From Saccoglossus kowalevskii (Eukaryota > Hemichordata > Enteropneusta > Harrimaniidae): DNA of 38,674 bases. The notes beneath the pieces were generated by a model, which saw only the letters and a program-made list of their open reading frames with translations, was not told where the DNA came from and did not search any database. This document shows positions 1 through 13,429 of this stretch, piece by piece (position 1 is the first letter of the stretch; the number at the start of each line of letters is the position of its first letter). The position numbers and the translations under genes are program-made. The stretch lies in assembly GCF_000003605.2 (NCBI RefSeq), contig NW_003113140.1, positions 1 to 38,674 on the forward strand, in the 5' to 3' direction.

Positions 1-529
<529 letters not shown>

Positions 530-619
530 GTATCTGATGGCGTCATTGCACCTGGATATGATGATGAAGCATTACAAATACTATCAAAGAAGAAAGGTGG
601 TAACTATTGTGTACTCAAG
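530..619 (+). CDS. ATIC: ATIC exon, AICAR formyltransferase domain (equivalent to about human residues 337-366)
   Basis: This exon has thirty complete codons reading [20 protein letters not shown] and [10 protein letters not shown]. The aspartate at codon 536-538 corresponds to human Asp339, which is known to contact the AICAR substrate, so a key residue is intact. The start is fixed by the acceptor ACAG at 526-529. The end is fixed by AAG at 617-619 against the donor GTAGGT at 620. Both flanking introns are phase 0. If splicing at 620 failed, translation would add Val-Gly-Trp-Leu and stop at TAG, because the intron begins directly with the 38-bp satellite unit. The open frame starting at 440 is only this exon plus intron on either side and is not a separate gene. 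Confidence 0.95.
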
Positions 620-3600
620 GTAGGTTGGCTATAGCTATCCAGTAATACATACTTTAGGTATGTTGGCTATAGCTATCCAGTGATACATACTTTAGGTAGG
701 TTGGCTATAGCTATCCAGTAATACATACTTTAGGTATGTTGGCTATAGCTATCCAGTGATACATACTTTAGGTATGTTGGCTATAGCTATCCAGTGATAC
801 ATACTTTAGGTAGGTTGGCTATAGCTATCCAGTGATACATACTTTAGGTAGGTTGGCTATAGCTATCCTGTGATACATACTTTAGGTAGGTTGGCTATAG
901 CTATCCAGTGATACATACTTTAGGTATGTTGGCTATAGCTATCCAGTGATACATACTTTAGGTATGTTGGCTATAGCTATCCAGTGATACATACTTTAGG
1001 TAGGTTGGCTATAGCTATCCTGTGATACATACTTTAGGTAGATTGGCTATAGCTATCCAGTGATACATACTTTAGGTAGGTTGGCTATAGCTATCCTGTG
1101 ATACATACTTTAGGTAGATTGGCTATAGCTATCCAGTGATACATACTTTAGGTAGGTTGGCTATAGCTATCCAGTGATACATACTTTAGGTATGTTGGCT
1201 ATAGCTATCCTGTGATACATACTTTAGGTAGATTGGCTATAGCTATCCAGTGATACATACTTTAGGTAGGTTGGCTATAGCTATCCAGTAATACATACTT
1301 TAGGTAGGTTGGCTCTAGCTATCCAGTAATACATACTTTAGGTATGTTGGCTATAGCTATCCATTGATACATACTTTAGGTAGATTGGCTATAGCTATCC
1401 AATGATACATACTTTAGGTATGTTGGCTATAGCTATCCAGTGATACATACTTTAGGTATGTTGGCTATAGCTATCCATTGATACATACTTTAGGTAGGTT
1501 GGCTATAGCTATCCAGTGATACATACTTTAGGTAGGTTGGCTATAGCTATCCAGTGATACATACTTTAGGTAGGTTGGCTATAGCTATCCAGTAATACAT
1601 ACTTTAGGTAGGTTGGCTATAACTATCCAGTGATACATACTTTAGGTAGGTTGGCTATAGCTATCCAGTGATACATACTTTAGGTAGGTTGGCTATAGTT
1701 ATCCAGTGATACATACTTTAGGTATGTTGGCTATAGCTATCCAGTGATACATACTTTAGGTATGTTGGCTATAGCTATCCAGTGATACATACTTTAGGTA
1801 GGTTGGCTATAGCTATCCAGTGATACATACTTTAGGTATGTTGGCTATAGCTATCCAGTATTACATATTTTAGGTATGTTGGCTATAGCTATCCATTGAT
1901 ACATACTTTAGGTAGATTGGCTATAGCTATCCAGTGATACATACTTTAGGTAGGTTGGCTATAGTATCCAGTGATACATACTTTAGATAGGTTGGCTATA
2001 GCTATCTAGTGATACATACTTTAGGTATGTTGGCTATAGCTATCCAGTGATATACATACTTTAGGTATGTTGGCTATAGCTATCCAGTGATACATACTTT
2101 AGGTAGGTTGGCTATAGTTATCCAGTGATACATACTTTAGGTAGGTTGGCTATAGCTATCTAGTGATACATACTTTAGGTAGGTTGGCTATAGCTATCTA
2201 GTGATACATACTTTAGGTAGGTTGGCTATAGCTATCCAGTGATATACATACTTTAGGTATGTTGGCTATAGCTATCCAGTGATACATACTTTAGGTAGGT
2301 TGGCTATAGCTATCCATTGATACATACTTTAGGTATGTTGGCTATAGCTATCCAGTGATACATACTTTAGGTAGGTTGGCTATAGTTATCCAGTGATACA
2401 TACTTTAGATAGGTTGGCTATAGCTATCTAGTGATACATACTTTAGGTATGTTGGCTATAGCTATCCAGTGATACATACTTTAGGTAGGTTGGCTATAGC
2501 TATCCAGTGATACATACTTTAGGTAGGTTGGCTATAGCTATCCAGTGATACATACTTTAGGTAGGTTGGCTATAGCTATCCAGTGATACATACTTTAGGT
2601 AGGTTGGCTATAGCTATCCTGTGATACATACTTTAGGTAGGTTGGCTATAGCTATCCAGTGATACATACTTTAGGTAGGTTGGCTATAGCTATCCAGTGA
2701 TACATACTTTAGGTAGGTTGGCTATAGCTATCCAGTATTACATACTTTAGGTAGGTTGGCTATAGCTATCCAGTGATACATACTTTAGGTAGGTTGGCTA
2801 TAGCTATCCAGTGATACATACATTAGGTATGTTGGCTATATCTATCCAGTGATACATACTTTAGGTATGTTGGCTATAGCTATCCAGTGATACATACTTT
2901 AGGTAGGTTGGCTATAGCTATCCAGTGATACATACTTTAGGTAGGTTGGCTATAGCTATCCAGTGATACATACTTTAGGTAGGTTGGCTATAGCTATCCA
3001 GTGATACATACTTTAGGTAGGTTGGCTATAGCTATCCAGTGATACATACTTTAGGTAGGTTGGCTATAGCTATCCAGTGATACATACTTTAGGTAGGTTG
3101 GCTATAGCTATCCAGTGATACATACTTTAGTTATGTTGGCTATAGCTATCCAGTGATACATACTTTAGGTAGGTTGGCTATAGCTATCCAGTGATACATA
3201 CTTTAGGTAGGTTGGCTATAGCTATCCAGTGATACATACTTTAGGTAGGTTGGCTATAGCTATCCAGTGATACATACTTTAGGTAGGTTGGCTATAGCTA
3301 TCCAGTGATACATACTTTAGGTATGTTGGCTATAGCTATCCAGTGATACATACTTTAGGTATGTTGGCTATAGCTATCCAGTGATACATACTTTAGGTAT
3401 GTTGGCTATAGCTATCCAGTGATACATACTTTAGGTAGGTTGGCTATAGCTATCCAGTGATACATACTTTAGGTAGGTTGGCTATAGCTATCCAGTGATA
3501 CATACTTTAGATAGGTTGGCTATAGCTATCCAGTGATACATACTTTAGGTATGTTGGCTATAGCTATCCAGTGATACATACTTTAGGTAGGTTGGCTATA

Positions 3601-4164
3601 GCTATCCAGTGATACATACTTTAGGTAGATTGGCTATAGCTATCCAGTGATACATACTTTAGGTAGGTTGGCTATAGCTATCCAGTGATACATACTTTAG
3701 GTAGGTTGGCTATAGCTATCCAGTGATACATACTTTAGGTAGGTTGGCTATAGCTATCCAGTGATACATACTTTAGATAGGTTGGCTATAGCTATCCAGT
3801 GATACATACTTTAGGTAGGTTGGCTATAGCTATCCAGTGATACATACTTTAGGTAGGTTGGCTATAGCTATCCAGTGATACATACTTTAGGTAGGTTGGC
3901 TATAGCTATCCAGTGATACATACTTTAGATAGGTTGGCTATAGCTATCCAGTGATACATACTTTAGGTAGGTTGGCTATAGCTATCCAGTGATACATACT
4001 TTAGATAGGTTGGCTATAGCTATCCAGTGATACATACTTTAGATAGGTTGGCTATAGCTATCCAGTGATATATACTTTAGGTAGGTTGGCTATAGCTATC
4101 CAGTGATACATACTTTAGGTAGGTTGGCTATAGCTATCCAGTGATACATACTTTAGATAGGTTG

Positions 4165-4330
4165 GCTATAGCTATCCCAGTGATACATCCTTAGTTAGGT
4201 GGGCTTAGCTATCCAGTGATACATACTTTAGATAGGTTGCATATAGCTATCCAGTGATACATACTCTTAGGTAGGTGGCTATAGTCTATCCAGTGATCCA
4301 TACTTTAGGTATGTTGTCTATAGCTATCCA
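4165..4330 (+). repeat. Degenerate patch within the 38-bp array
   Basis: About four consecutive units carry clustered indels and substitutions: CCCAGTG, CATCCTTAGTTAGG, GGGCTTAG, GTTGCATATAG, ACTCTTAGG, TAGTCTATCC and GATCCATAC. Units on either side are near-consensus. This could be a real decayed island, or a consensus error where long reads were hard to align. The indel-rich pattern favours the second. Confidence 0.6.
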
Positions 4331-4779
4331 GTGATACATACTTTAGATAGGTTGGCTATAGCTATCCAGTGACACATACTTTAGGTATGTTGGCTATAGC
4401 TATCCAGTGATACATACTTTAGGTATGTTGGCTATAGCTATTCAGTGATACATACTTTAGGTATGTTGGCTATAGCTATCCAGTGATACATACTTTAGGT
4501 AGATTGGCTATAGCTATCCAGTGATACATACTTTAGGTAGGTTGGCTATAGCTATCCAGTGATACATACTTTAGGTATGTTGGCTATGGCTATCCAGTGA
4601 TACATACTTTAGGTAGGTTGGCTATAGCTATCCAGTGATACATGCTTTAGGTATGTTGGCTATAGCTATTCAGTGATACATACTTTAGGTATGTTGGCTA
4701 TAGCTATCCAATGATACATACTTTAGGTAGGTTGGCTATAGCTATCCAGTGATACATACTTTAGGTATGTTGGCTATAG

Positions 4780-5115
4780 CTATCCAGTAATACATACTTT
4801 AGGTATGTTGGCTATAGCTATCCAGTAATACATACTTTAGGTATGTTGGCTATAGCTATCCAGTAATACATACTTTAGGTATGTTGGCTATAGCTATCCA
4901 GTGATACATACTTTAGGTATGTTGGCTATAGCTATCCAGTGATACATACTTTAGGTATGTTGGCTATAGCTAACCAGTAATACATACTTTAGGTATGTTG
5001 GCTATAGCTATCCAGTGATACATACTTTAGGTATGTTGGCTATAGCTATCCAGTAATACATACTTTAGGTATGTTGGCTATAGCTATCCAGTAATACATA
5101 CTTTAGGTATGTTGG
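4780..5115 (+). repeat. Array sub-block rich in CAGTAATAC, GTATGT units
   Basis: Most of about nine consecutive units carry GTATGT at the start, and many have CAGTAATAC in place of CAGTGATAC. Similar clusters recur at about 12360-12660 and 30540-30770. Clustering of the same rare variants indicates local homogenisation and block duplication. Confidence 0.6.
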
Positions 5116-6690
5116 CTATAGCTATCCAGTGATACATACTTTAGGTAGGTTGGCTATAGCTATCCAGTGATACATACTTTAGGTAGGTTGGCTATAGCTA
5201 TCCAGTGATGCATACTTTAAATAGGTTGGCTATAGCTATCCAGTGATACATACTTTAGGTATGTTGGCTATAGCTATCCAGTGATACATACTTTAGGTAG
5301 GTTGGCTATAGCTATCCAGTGATACATACTTTAGGTATGTTGGCTATAGCTATCCAGTGATACATACTTTAGGTAGGTTGGCTATAGCTATCCAGTGATA
5401 CATACTTTAGGTAGGTTGGCTATAGCTATCCAGTGATACATACTTTAGATAGGTTGGCTATAGCTATCCAGTGATACATACTTTAGGTATGTTGGCTATA
5501 GCTATCCAGTGATACATACTTTAGGTAGGTTGGCTATAGCTATCCAGTGATACATACTTTAGGTAGATTGGCTATAGCTATCCAGTGATACATACTTTAG
5601 GTATGTTGGCTATAGCTATCCAGTGATATATACTTTAGGTATGTTGGCTATAGCTATCCAGTGATACATACTTTAGGTAGGTTGGCTATAGCTATCCAGT
5701 GATACATACTTTAGGTAGGTTGGCTATAGCTATCCAGTGATACATACTTTAGATAGGTTGGCTATAGCTATCCAGTGATACATACTTTAGGTAGATTGGC
5801 TATAGCTATCCAGTGATACATACTTTAGATAGGTTGGCTATAGCTATCCAGTGATACATACTTTAGGTAGGTTGGCTATAGCTATCCAGTGATACATACT
5901 TTAGGTAGGTTGGCTATAGCTATCCAGTGATACATACTTTAGATAGGTTGGCTATAGCTATCCAGTGATACATACTTTAGGTAGGTTGGCTATAGCTATC
6001 CAGTGATACATACTTTAGGTAGGTTGGCTATAGCTATCCAGTGATACATACTTTAGATAGGTTGGCTATAGCTATCCAGTGATACATACTTTAGGTAGGT
6101 TGGCTATAGCTATCCAGTGATACATACTTTAGATAGGTTGGCTATAGCTATCCAGTGATACATACTTTAGGTAGGTTGGCTATAGCTATCCAGTGATACA
6201 TACTTTAGGTATGTTGGCTATAGCTATCCAGTGATACATACTTTAGATAGGTTGGCTATAGCTATCCAATGATACATACTTTAGGTATGTTGGCTATAGC
6301 TATCCAGTGATACATACTTTAGGTAGGTTGGCTATAGCTATCCAGTAATACATACTTTAGGTAGGTTGGCTATAGCTATCCAGTGATACATACTTTAGGT
6401 AGGTTGGCTATAGCTATCCAGTGATACATACTTTAGGTAGGTTGGCTATAGCTATCCAGTGATACATACTTTAGGTAGGTTGGCTATAGCTATCCAGTAA
6501 TACATACTTTAGGTATGTTGGCTATAGCTATCCAGTGATACATACTTTAGGTTGGTTGGCTATAGCTATCCATTGATACATACTTTAGGTATGTTGGCTA
6601 TAGTTATCCAGTGATACATACTTTAGGTATGTTGGCTATAGCTATCCAGTGATACATACTTTAGGTAGGTTGGCTATAGCTGTCCAGTGA

Positions 6691-7080
6691 TTTCTCGATT
6701 TCTCGATTGGTGTAATGTCCCATTTATTATTTTCTTGAATTTCGAAGCCCCATACATCTGATCCATATAATAGTATTGGTCTTATACATGTTTTGAATAG
6801 GTGTAACATTGTTTTGCAGTCAGTTTCTTTTGGCACAGAAGTCATCATTGCATATAAAGCTCTTGTGGCTTTGTCTGCCAAATTATTTCTTGTGTCGCTG
6901 AATTTACCATTCGACTGTAATGATACCCCTAGGTAGTTGTATGAAAATACACAACTAATATTTTGACCTTGATATGTAAATTTTTCAGTATTTCTCAAGT
7001 ATCCTCTTTAAAAAATTACAATTTTACTTTTTGACATATTCACTTGGAGTTTCCAATTTTGGCAATATTTCTCCATATAG
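6691..7080 (-). pseudogene. Non-LTR retrotransposon reverse-transcriptase fragment, copy 1 (390 bp)
   Basis: Read on the minus strand, the insert encodes the end of the palm and the thumb-side region of a LINE-type reverse transcriptase. It starts MEKYCQNWKLQVN and MSKSKIVIF, then YNYLGVSLQSNGKF, LFKTCIRPILLYGSDVWGF and DITPIEK. A TAA stop lies in frame at 7008-7010, and the open stretch after it starts with TTG, not ATG. The catalytic residues and endonuclease are absent, and the protein frame runs out of the insert into satellite sequence after DITPIEK. There is no poly-A or 3' UTR. The left edge carries TTTCTCGA twice in tandem. The next array base to the left belongs to CCAGTGA and the array resumes at CTATAGC on the right. 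This copy has a unique A-run variant at about 7010-7016. Confidence 0.85.
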
Positions 7081-9589
7081 CTATAGCTATCCAGTGATAC
7101 ATACTTTAGATAGGTTGGCTATAGCTATCCAGTGATACATACTTTAGGTATGTTGGCTATAGCTATCCAGTGATACATACTTTAGGTATGTTGGCTATAG
7201 CTATCCAATGATACATACTTTAGGTAGGTTGGCTATAGCTATCCAGTGATACATACTTTAGGTAGGTTGGCTATAGCTATCCAGTGATACATACTTTAGG
7301 TAGGTTGGCTATAGCTATCCAGTGATACATACTTTAGATAGGTCGGCTATAGCTATCCAGTGATACATACTTTAGGTAGGTTGGCTATAGCTATCCAGTA
7401 ATACATACTTTAGGTAGGTTGGCTATAGCTATCCTGTGATACATACTTTAGGTATGTTGGCTATAGCTATCCAGTGATACATACTTTAGGTATGTTGGCT
7501 ATAGCTATCCAGTAATACATACTTTAGGTATGTTGGCTATAGCTATCCAATGATACATACTTTAGGTAGGTTGGCTATAGCTATCCAGTGATACATACTT
7601 TAGGTAGGTTGGCTATAGCTATCCAGTGATACATACTTTAGGTAGGTTGGCTATAGCTATCCAGTGATACATACTTTAGGTAGGTTGGCTATAGCTATCC
7701 AGTGATACATACTTTAGGTAGGTTGGCTATAGCTATCCAGTGATATATACTTTAGGTAGGTTGGCTATAGCTATCCAGTGATACATACTTTAGGTAGGTT
7801 GGCTATAGCTATCCAGTGATACATACTTTAGGTATGTTGGCTATAGCTATCCAGTGATACATACTTTAGGTATGTTGGCTATAGCTCTCCAGTGATACAT
7901 ACTTTAGGTAGGTTGGCTATAGCTATCCAGTGATACATACTTTTGGTATATTGGCTATAGCTATCCAGTGATACATATTTTAGATAGGTTGGCTATAGCT
8001 ATCCAGTGATACATACTTTAGGTATGTTGGCTATAGCTATCCAATGATACATACTTTAGGTAGGTTGGCTATAGCTATCCAGTGATACATACTTTAGGTA
8101 GGTTGGCTATAGCTATCCAGTGATACATACTTTAGGTATGTTGGCTATAGCTATCCAGTGATACATACTTTATGTATGTTGGCTATAGCTATCCAAATGA
8201 TACATACTTTAGGTAGGTTGGCTATAGCTATCCAGTGATACATACTTTAGATAGGTTGGCTATAGCTATCCAGTGATACATACTTTAGGTATGTTGGCTA
8301 TAGCTATCCTGTGATACATACTTTAGATATGTTGGCTATAGCTATCCAGTGATACATACTTTAGGTAGGTTGGCTATAGCTATCCTGTGATACATACTTT
8401 AGGTAGGTTGGCTATAGCTATCCCGTGATACATACTTTAGGTATGTTGGCTATAGCTATCCAGTGATACATACTTTAGGTATGTTGGCTATAGCTATCCA
8501 ATGATACATACTTTAGGTAGGTTGGCTATAGCTATCCAGTGATACATACTTTAGGTAGGTTGGCTATAGCTATCCAGTGATACATACTTTAGGTAGGTTG
8601 GCTATAGCTATCCAGTGATACATACTTTAGGTATGTTGGCTATAGCTATCCAGTGATACATACTTTAGGTATGTTGGCTATAGCTATCCAGTGATACATA
8701 CTTTAGATAGGTCGGCTATAGCTATCCAGTGATACATACTTTAGGTAGGTTGGCTATAGCTATCCAGTGATACATACTTTAGGTAGGTTGGCTATAGCTA
8801 TCCAGTGATACATACTTTAGGTATGTTGGCTATAGCTATCCAGTAATACATACTTTAGGTAGGTTGGCTATAGCTATCCTGTGATACATACTTTAGGTAG
8901 GTTGGCTATAGCTATCCAGTGATACATACTTTAGGTATGTTGGCTATAGCTATCCAGTGATACATACTTTAGGTAGGTTGGCTATAGCTATCCAGTGATA
9001 CATACTTTATGTAGGTTGGCTATAGCTATCCAGTGATACATACTTTAGTATGTTGGCTATAGCTATCCTGTGATACATACTTTAGTAGATTGGCTATAGC
9101 TATCCAGTGATACATACTTTAGTAGGTTGGTTATAGCTATCCAGTGATACATACTTTAGGTAGGTTGGCTCTAGCTATCCAGTAATACATACTTTAGATA
9201 GGTTGGCTATAGCTATCCAGTGATACATACTTTAGGTATGTTGGCCTATAGCTATCCAGTGATATACATACTTTAGGTATGTTGGCTATAGCTATCCAGT
9301 GATACATACTTTAGGTAGGTTGGCTATAGCTATCCAGTGATACATACTTTAGGTAGGTGGGCTATAGCTATCCAGTGATACATACTTTAGATAGGTTGGC
9401 TATAGCTATCCAGTGATATACATACTTTAGGTATGTTGGCTATAGCTATCCAGTGATACATACTTTAGGTAGGTTGGCTATAGCTATCCATTGATACATA
9501 CTTTAGGTATGTTGGCTATAGCTATCCAGTGATACATACTTTAGGTAGGTTGGCTATAGCTATCCAGTGATACATACTTTAGGTAGGTT

Positions 9590-9850
9590 GGCTATAGTTA
9601 TCCAGTGATACATACTTTAGATAGGTTGGCTATAGCTATCCAGTGATACATACTTTAGGTAGGTTGGCTATAGTTATCCAGTGATACATACTTTAGGTAT
9701 GTTGGCTATAGCTATCCATTGATACATACTTTAGGTAGGTTGGCTATAGCTATCCAGTGATACATACTTTAGGTAGGTTGGCTATAGTTATCCAGTGATA
9801 CATACTTTAGATAGGTTGGCTATAGCTATCTAGTGATACATACTTTAGGT
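9590..9850 (+). repeat. Higher-order repeat block A, copy 1 (about 260 bp, seven units)
   Basis: The variant order is TAGTTATCC, then GATAGG, then TAGTTATCC, then GTATGT with CCATTGAT, then a consensus unit, then TAGTTATCC, then GATAGG with ATCTAGTG. The same order at the same offsets occurs at 14945-15205 and 28234-28494. Seven units matching in order is strong evidence for a copied block. Confidence 0.8.
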
Positions 9851-10014
9851 ATGTTGGCTATAGCTATCCAGTGATATACATACTTTAGGTATGTTGGCTA
9901 TAGCTATCCAGTGATACATACTTTAGGTAGGTTGGCTATAGCTATTCAGTAATACATACTTTAGGTAGGTTGGCTATAGCTATCCAGTGATACATACTTT
10001 AGGTAGGTTGGCTA

Positions 10015-10165
10015 TAGCTATTCAGTGATACATACTTTAGGTAGGTTGGCTATAGTTATCCAGTGATACATACTTTAGATAGGTTGGCTATAGCTATCCA
10101 GTATTACATACTTTAGGTAGGTTGGCTATAGTTATCCCAGTGATACATACTTTAGATAGGTTGGT
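10015..10165 (+). repeat. Higher-order repeat block B, copy 1
   Basis: The successive variants are CTATTCAGTG, TAGTTATCC, GATAGG, CCAGTATTAC, TAGTTATCC and GATAGG. The same series appears at about 27100-27250, so roughly four units were copied 17 kb apart. This copy has an extra C (ATCCCAG). Confidence 0.7.
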
Positions 10166-11055
10166 TATAGTTATCCAGTGATACATACTTTAGGTAGATT
10201 GGCTATAGTTATCCAGTGATACATATTTTAGGTAGGTTGGCTATAGCTATCCAGTGATACATACTTTAGGTAGGTTGGCTATAGCTATCCAGTGATACAT
10301 ACTTTAGGTAGGTTGGCTATAGTTATCCAGTGATACATACTTTAGGTAGGTTGGCTATAGTTATCCAGTGATACATACATTATATAGGTTGGCTATAGTT
10401 ATCCAGTGATACATACTTTAGGTAGGTTGGCTATAGCTATCCAGTGATACATACTTTAGGTATGTTGGCTATAGCTATCCAGTAATACATACTTTAGGTA
10501 TGTTGGCTCTAGCTATCCAGTGATACATACTTTAGGTATGTTGGCTATAGCTATCCAGTGATACATACTTTAGGTATGTTGGCTATAGCTATCCAGTGAT
10601 ACATACTTTAGGTATGTTGGCTATAGCTATCCAGTGATACATACTTTAGGTAGATTGGCTATAGCTATCCAATGATACATACTTTAGGTATGTTGGCTAT
10701 AGCTATCCAGTGATACATACTTTAGGTAGGTTGGCTATGGCTATCCATTGATACATACTTTAGGTAGGTTGGCTATAGCTATCCAGTGACACACACTTTA
10801 GGTATGTTGGCTATAGCTATCCAGTGATACATACTTTAGGTATGTTGGCTATAGCTATCCAGTGATACATACTTTAGGTAGGTTGGCTATAGCTATCCAG
10901 TGATACATACTTTAGGTAGGTTGGCTATAGCTATCCAATGATACATACTTTAGGTATGTTGGCTATAGTTATCCAGTGATACATACTTTAGGTATGTTGG
11001 CTATAGCTATCCAGTGATACATACTTTAGGTAGGTTGGCTATAGCTATCCAGTGA

Positions 11056-11444
11056 TTTCTCGATTTCTCGATTGGTGTAATGTCCCATTTATTATTTTCT
11101 TGAATTTCGAAGCCCCATACATCTGATCCATATAATAGTATTGGTCTTATACATGTTTTGAATAGGTGTAACATTGTTTTGCAGTCAGTTTCTTTGGCAC
11201 AGAAGTCATCATTGCATATAAAGCTCTTGTGGCTTTGTCTGCCAAATTATTTCTTGTGTCGCTGAATTTACCATTCGACTGTAATGATACCCCTAGGTAG
11301 TTGTATGAAAATACACAACTAATATTTTGACCTTGATATGTAAATTTTTCAGTATTTCTCAAGTATCCTCTTTAAAATATTACAATTTTACTTTTTGACA
11401 TATTCACTTGGAGTTTCCAATTTTGGCAATATTTCTCCATATAG
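11056..11444 (-). pseudogene. Reverse-transcriptase fragment, copy 2 (389 bp, frameshifted)
   Basis: This has the same content and the same two junctions as the copy at 6691, but one T is missing from the run at about 11192-11194. On the minus strand the deletion shifts the frame after SVPK and shortens the open stretch to 71 codons. Downstream units carry the GACACACAC variant (11498) and the GGCTCTAG variant that also follow copies 3, 5, 6 and 7. The left flank shares the TAGTTATCC variant unit with copies 1, 4, 6 and 7. Confidence 0.85.
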
Positions 11445-11680
11445 CTATAGCTATCCAGTGATACATACTTTAGGTAGGTTGGCTATAGTTATCCAGTGAC
11501 ACACACTTTAGGTATGTTGGCTCTAGCTATCCAGTGATACATACTTTAGGTAGATTGGCTATAGTTATCCAGTGATACATACTTTAGGTAGGTTGGCTAT
11601 AGCTATCCAGTGATACATACTTTAGGTATGTTGGCTATAGCTATCCAGTGATACATACTTTAGGTAGCTTGGCTATAGTT

Positions 11681-11800
11681 ATCCAGTCATACATATTTTA
11701 GGCAGGTTGGCTATAGCTATCCTGTGATACATACTTTAGGTAGGTTGGCTATAGTTATCCAGTGATACATACTTTAGATAGGTTGGCTATAGCTATCCAG
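11681..11800 (+). repeat. Higher-order repeat block C, copy 1 (CAGTCATAC / GGCAGG variants)
   Basis: The sequence ATCCAGTCATACATATTTTA is followed by GGCAGG, a unit with ATCCTGTG, a TAGTTATCC unit and GATAGG. The same series begins at 24495 and at 35400. A partial copy lies at about 11945-11985. Copies 1 and 3 also lie a similar distance downstream of a reverse-transcriptase fragment. Confidence 0.75.
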
Positions 11801-12359
11801 TGATACATACTTTAGGTAGGTTGGCTATAGCTATCTAGTGATACATACTTTAGGTAGGTTGGCTATAGCTATCCAGTGATACATACTTTAGGTAGGTTGG
11901 CTATAGCTATCCAGTGATACATACTTTAGGTAGGTTGGCTATAGTTATCCAGTCATACATATTTTAGGCAGGTTGGCTATAGCTATCCAGTGATACATAC
12001 TTTAGGTATGTTGGCTATAGCTATCCAGTGATATACATACTTTAGTATGTTGGCTATAGCTATCCAGTGATACATACTTTAGTAGGTTGGCTATAGTTAC
12101 CTCAGTGATACATACTTTAGGTAGGTTGGCTATAGCTATCCAGTGATACATACTTTAGGTGTGTTGGCTATAGTTATCCAGTGATACATACTTTAGGTAG
12201 GTTGGCTATAGCTATCCAGTGATACATACTTTAGATAGGTTGGCTATAGCTATCCAGTAATACATACTTTAGGTAGGTTGGCTATAGCTATCCAGTGATA
12301 CATACTTTAGGTATGTTGGCTATAGCTATCCAGTGATACATACTTTAGGTATGTTGGCT

Positions 12360-12665
12360 ATAGCTATCCAGTAATACATACTTTAGGTATGTTGGCTATA
12401 GCTATCCAGTGATACATACTTTAGGTATGTTGGCTATAGCTATCCAGTAATACATACTTTAGGTATGTTGGCTATAGCTATCCAGTAATACATACTTTAG
12501 ATATGTTGGCTATAGCTATCCAGTAATACATACTTTAGATATGTTGGCTATAGCTATCCAGTGATACATACTTTAGATATGTTGGCTATAGCTATCCAGT
12601 AATACATACTTTAGGTATGTTGGCTATAGCTATCCAGTAATACATACTTTAGATATGTTGGCTAT
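12360..12665 (+). repeat. Array sub-block rich in CAGTAATAC and AGATATGTTGG units
   Basis: A run of GTATGT or GATATGT units, alternating CAGTAATAC and CAGTGATAC. GATATG, rare elsewhere, recurs here at least four times, which points to recent local duplication. Confidence 0.55.
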
Positions 12666-13429
12666 AGCTATCCAGTGATACATACTTTAGGTAGGTTGGC
12701 TATAGCTATCCAGCGATACATACTTTAGGTAGGTTGGCTATAGCTATCCAGTGATACATACTTTAGGTATGTTGGCTATAGCTATCCAGTGATACATACT
12801 TTAGGTATGTTGGCTATAGCTATCCAGTGATGCATACTTTAGGTAGGTTGGCTATAGCTATCCAGTAACACATACTTTAGGTATGTTGGCTATAGCTATC
12901 CAGTGATACATACTTTAGGTAGGTTGGCTATAGCTATCCAGTGATACATACTTTAGATAGGTTGGCTATAGCTATCCAGTGATACATACTTTAGGTATGT
13001 CGGCTATAGCTATCCAGTAATACATACTTTAGGTATGTTGGCTATAGCTATCCAGTGATACATACTTTAGGTAGGTTGGCTATAGCTATCCAGTGATACA
13101 TACTTTAGGTATGTTGGCTATATCTATCCAATGATACATACTTTAGATAGATTGGCTATAGCTATCCAGTGATACATACTTTAGGTAGGTTGGCTATAGC
13201 TATCCAGTGATACATACTTTAGGTAGGTTGGCTATAGCTATCCAGTGATACATACTTTAGGTAGGTTGGCTATAGCTATCCAGTGATACATACTTTAGGT
13301 ATGTTGGCTATTGCTATCCAGTGATACATACTTTAGGTAGGTTGGCTATAGCTATCCAGTAATACATACTTTAGGTATGTTGGCTATAGCTATCCAGTGA
13401 TACATACTTTAGATATGTTGGCTATAGCT

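Noticed and set aside
631-641. TATA-like or GATA-factor sites in each unit
   Set aside because: CTATAG is not a good TATA box, and TGATAC lacks the purine after GATA. Repetition alone is not evidence for regulatory sites.
6642-6998. 118-codon minus-strand open frame as a gene, and its equivalents at 21006, 25443, 28508, 32039 and 34725
   Set aside because: The apparent start is a TTG in the middle of reverse-transcriptase coding sequence, just after an in-frame TAA. The last codons are satellite sequence. It is a truncated retroelement fragment copied with the array.
11147-11362. 71-codon open frame as a distinct protein
   Set aside because: It is the same fragment with a one-base deletion shifting the frame, which confirms lack of coding constraint.
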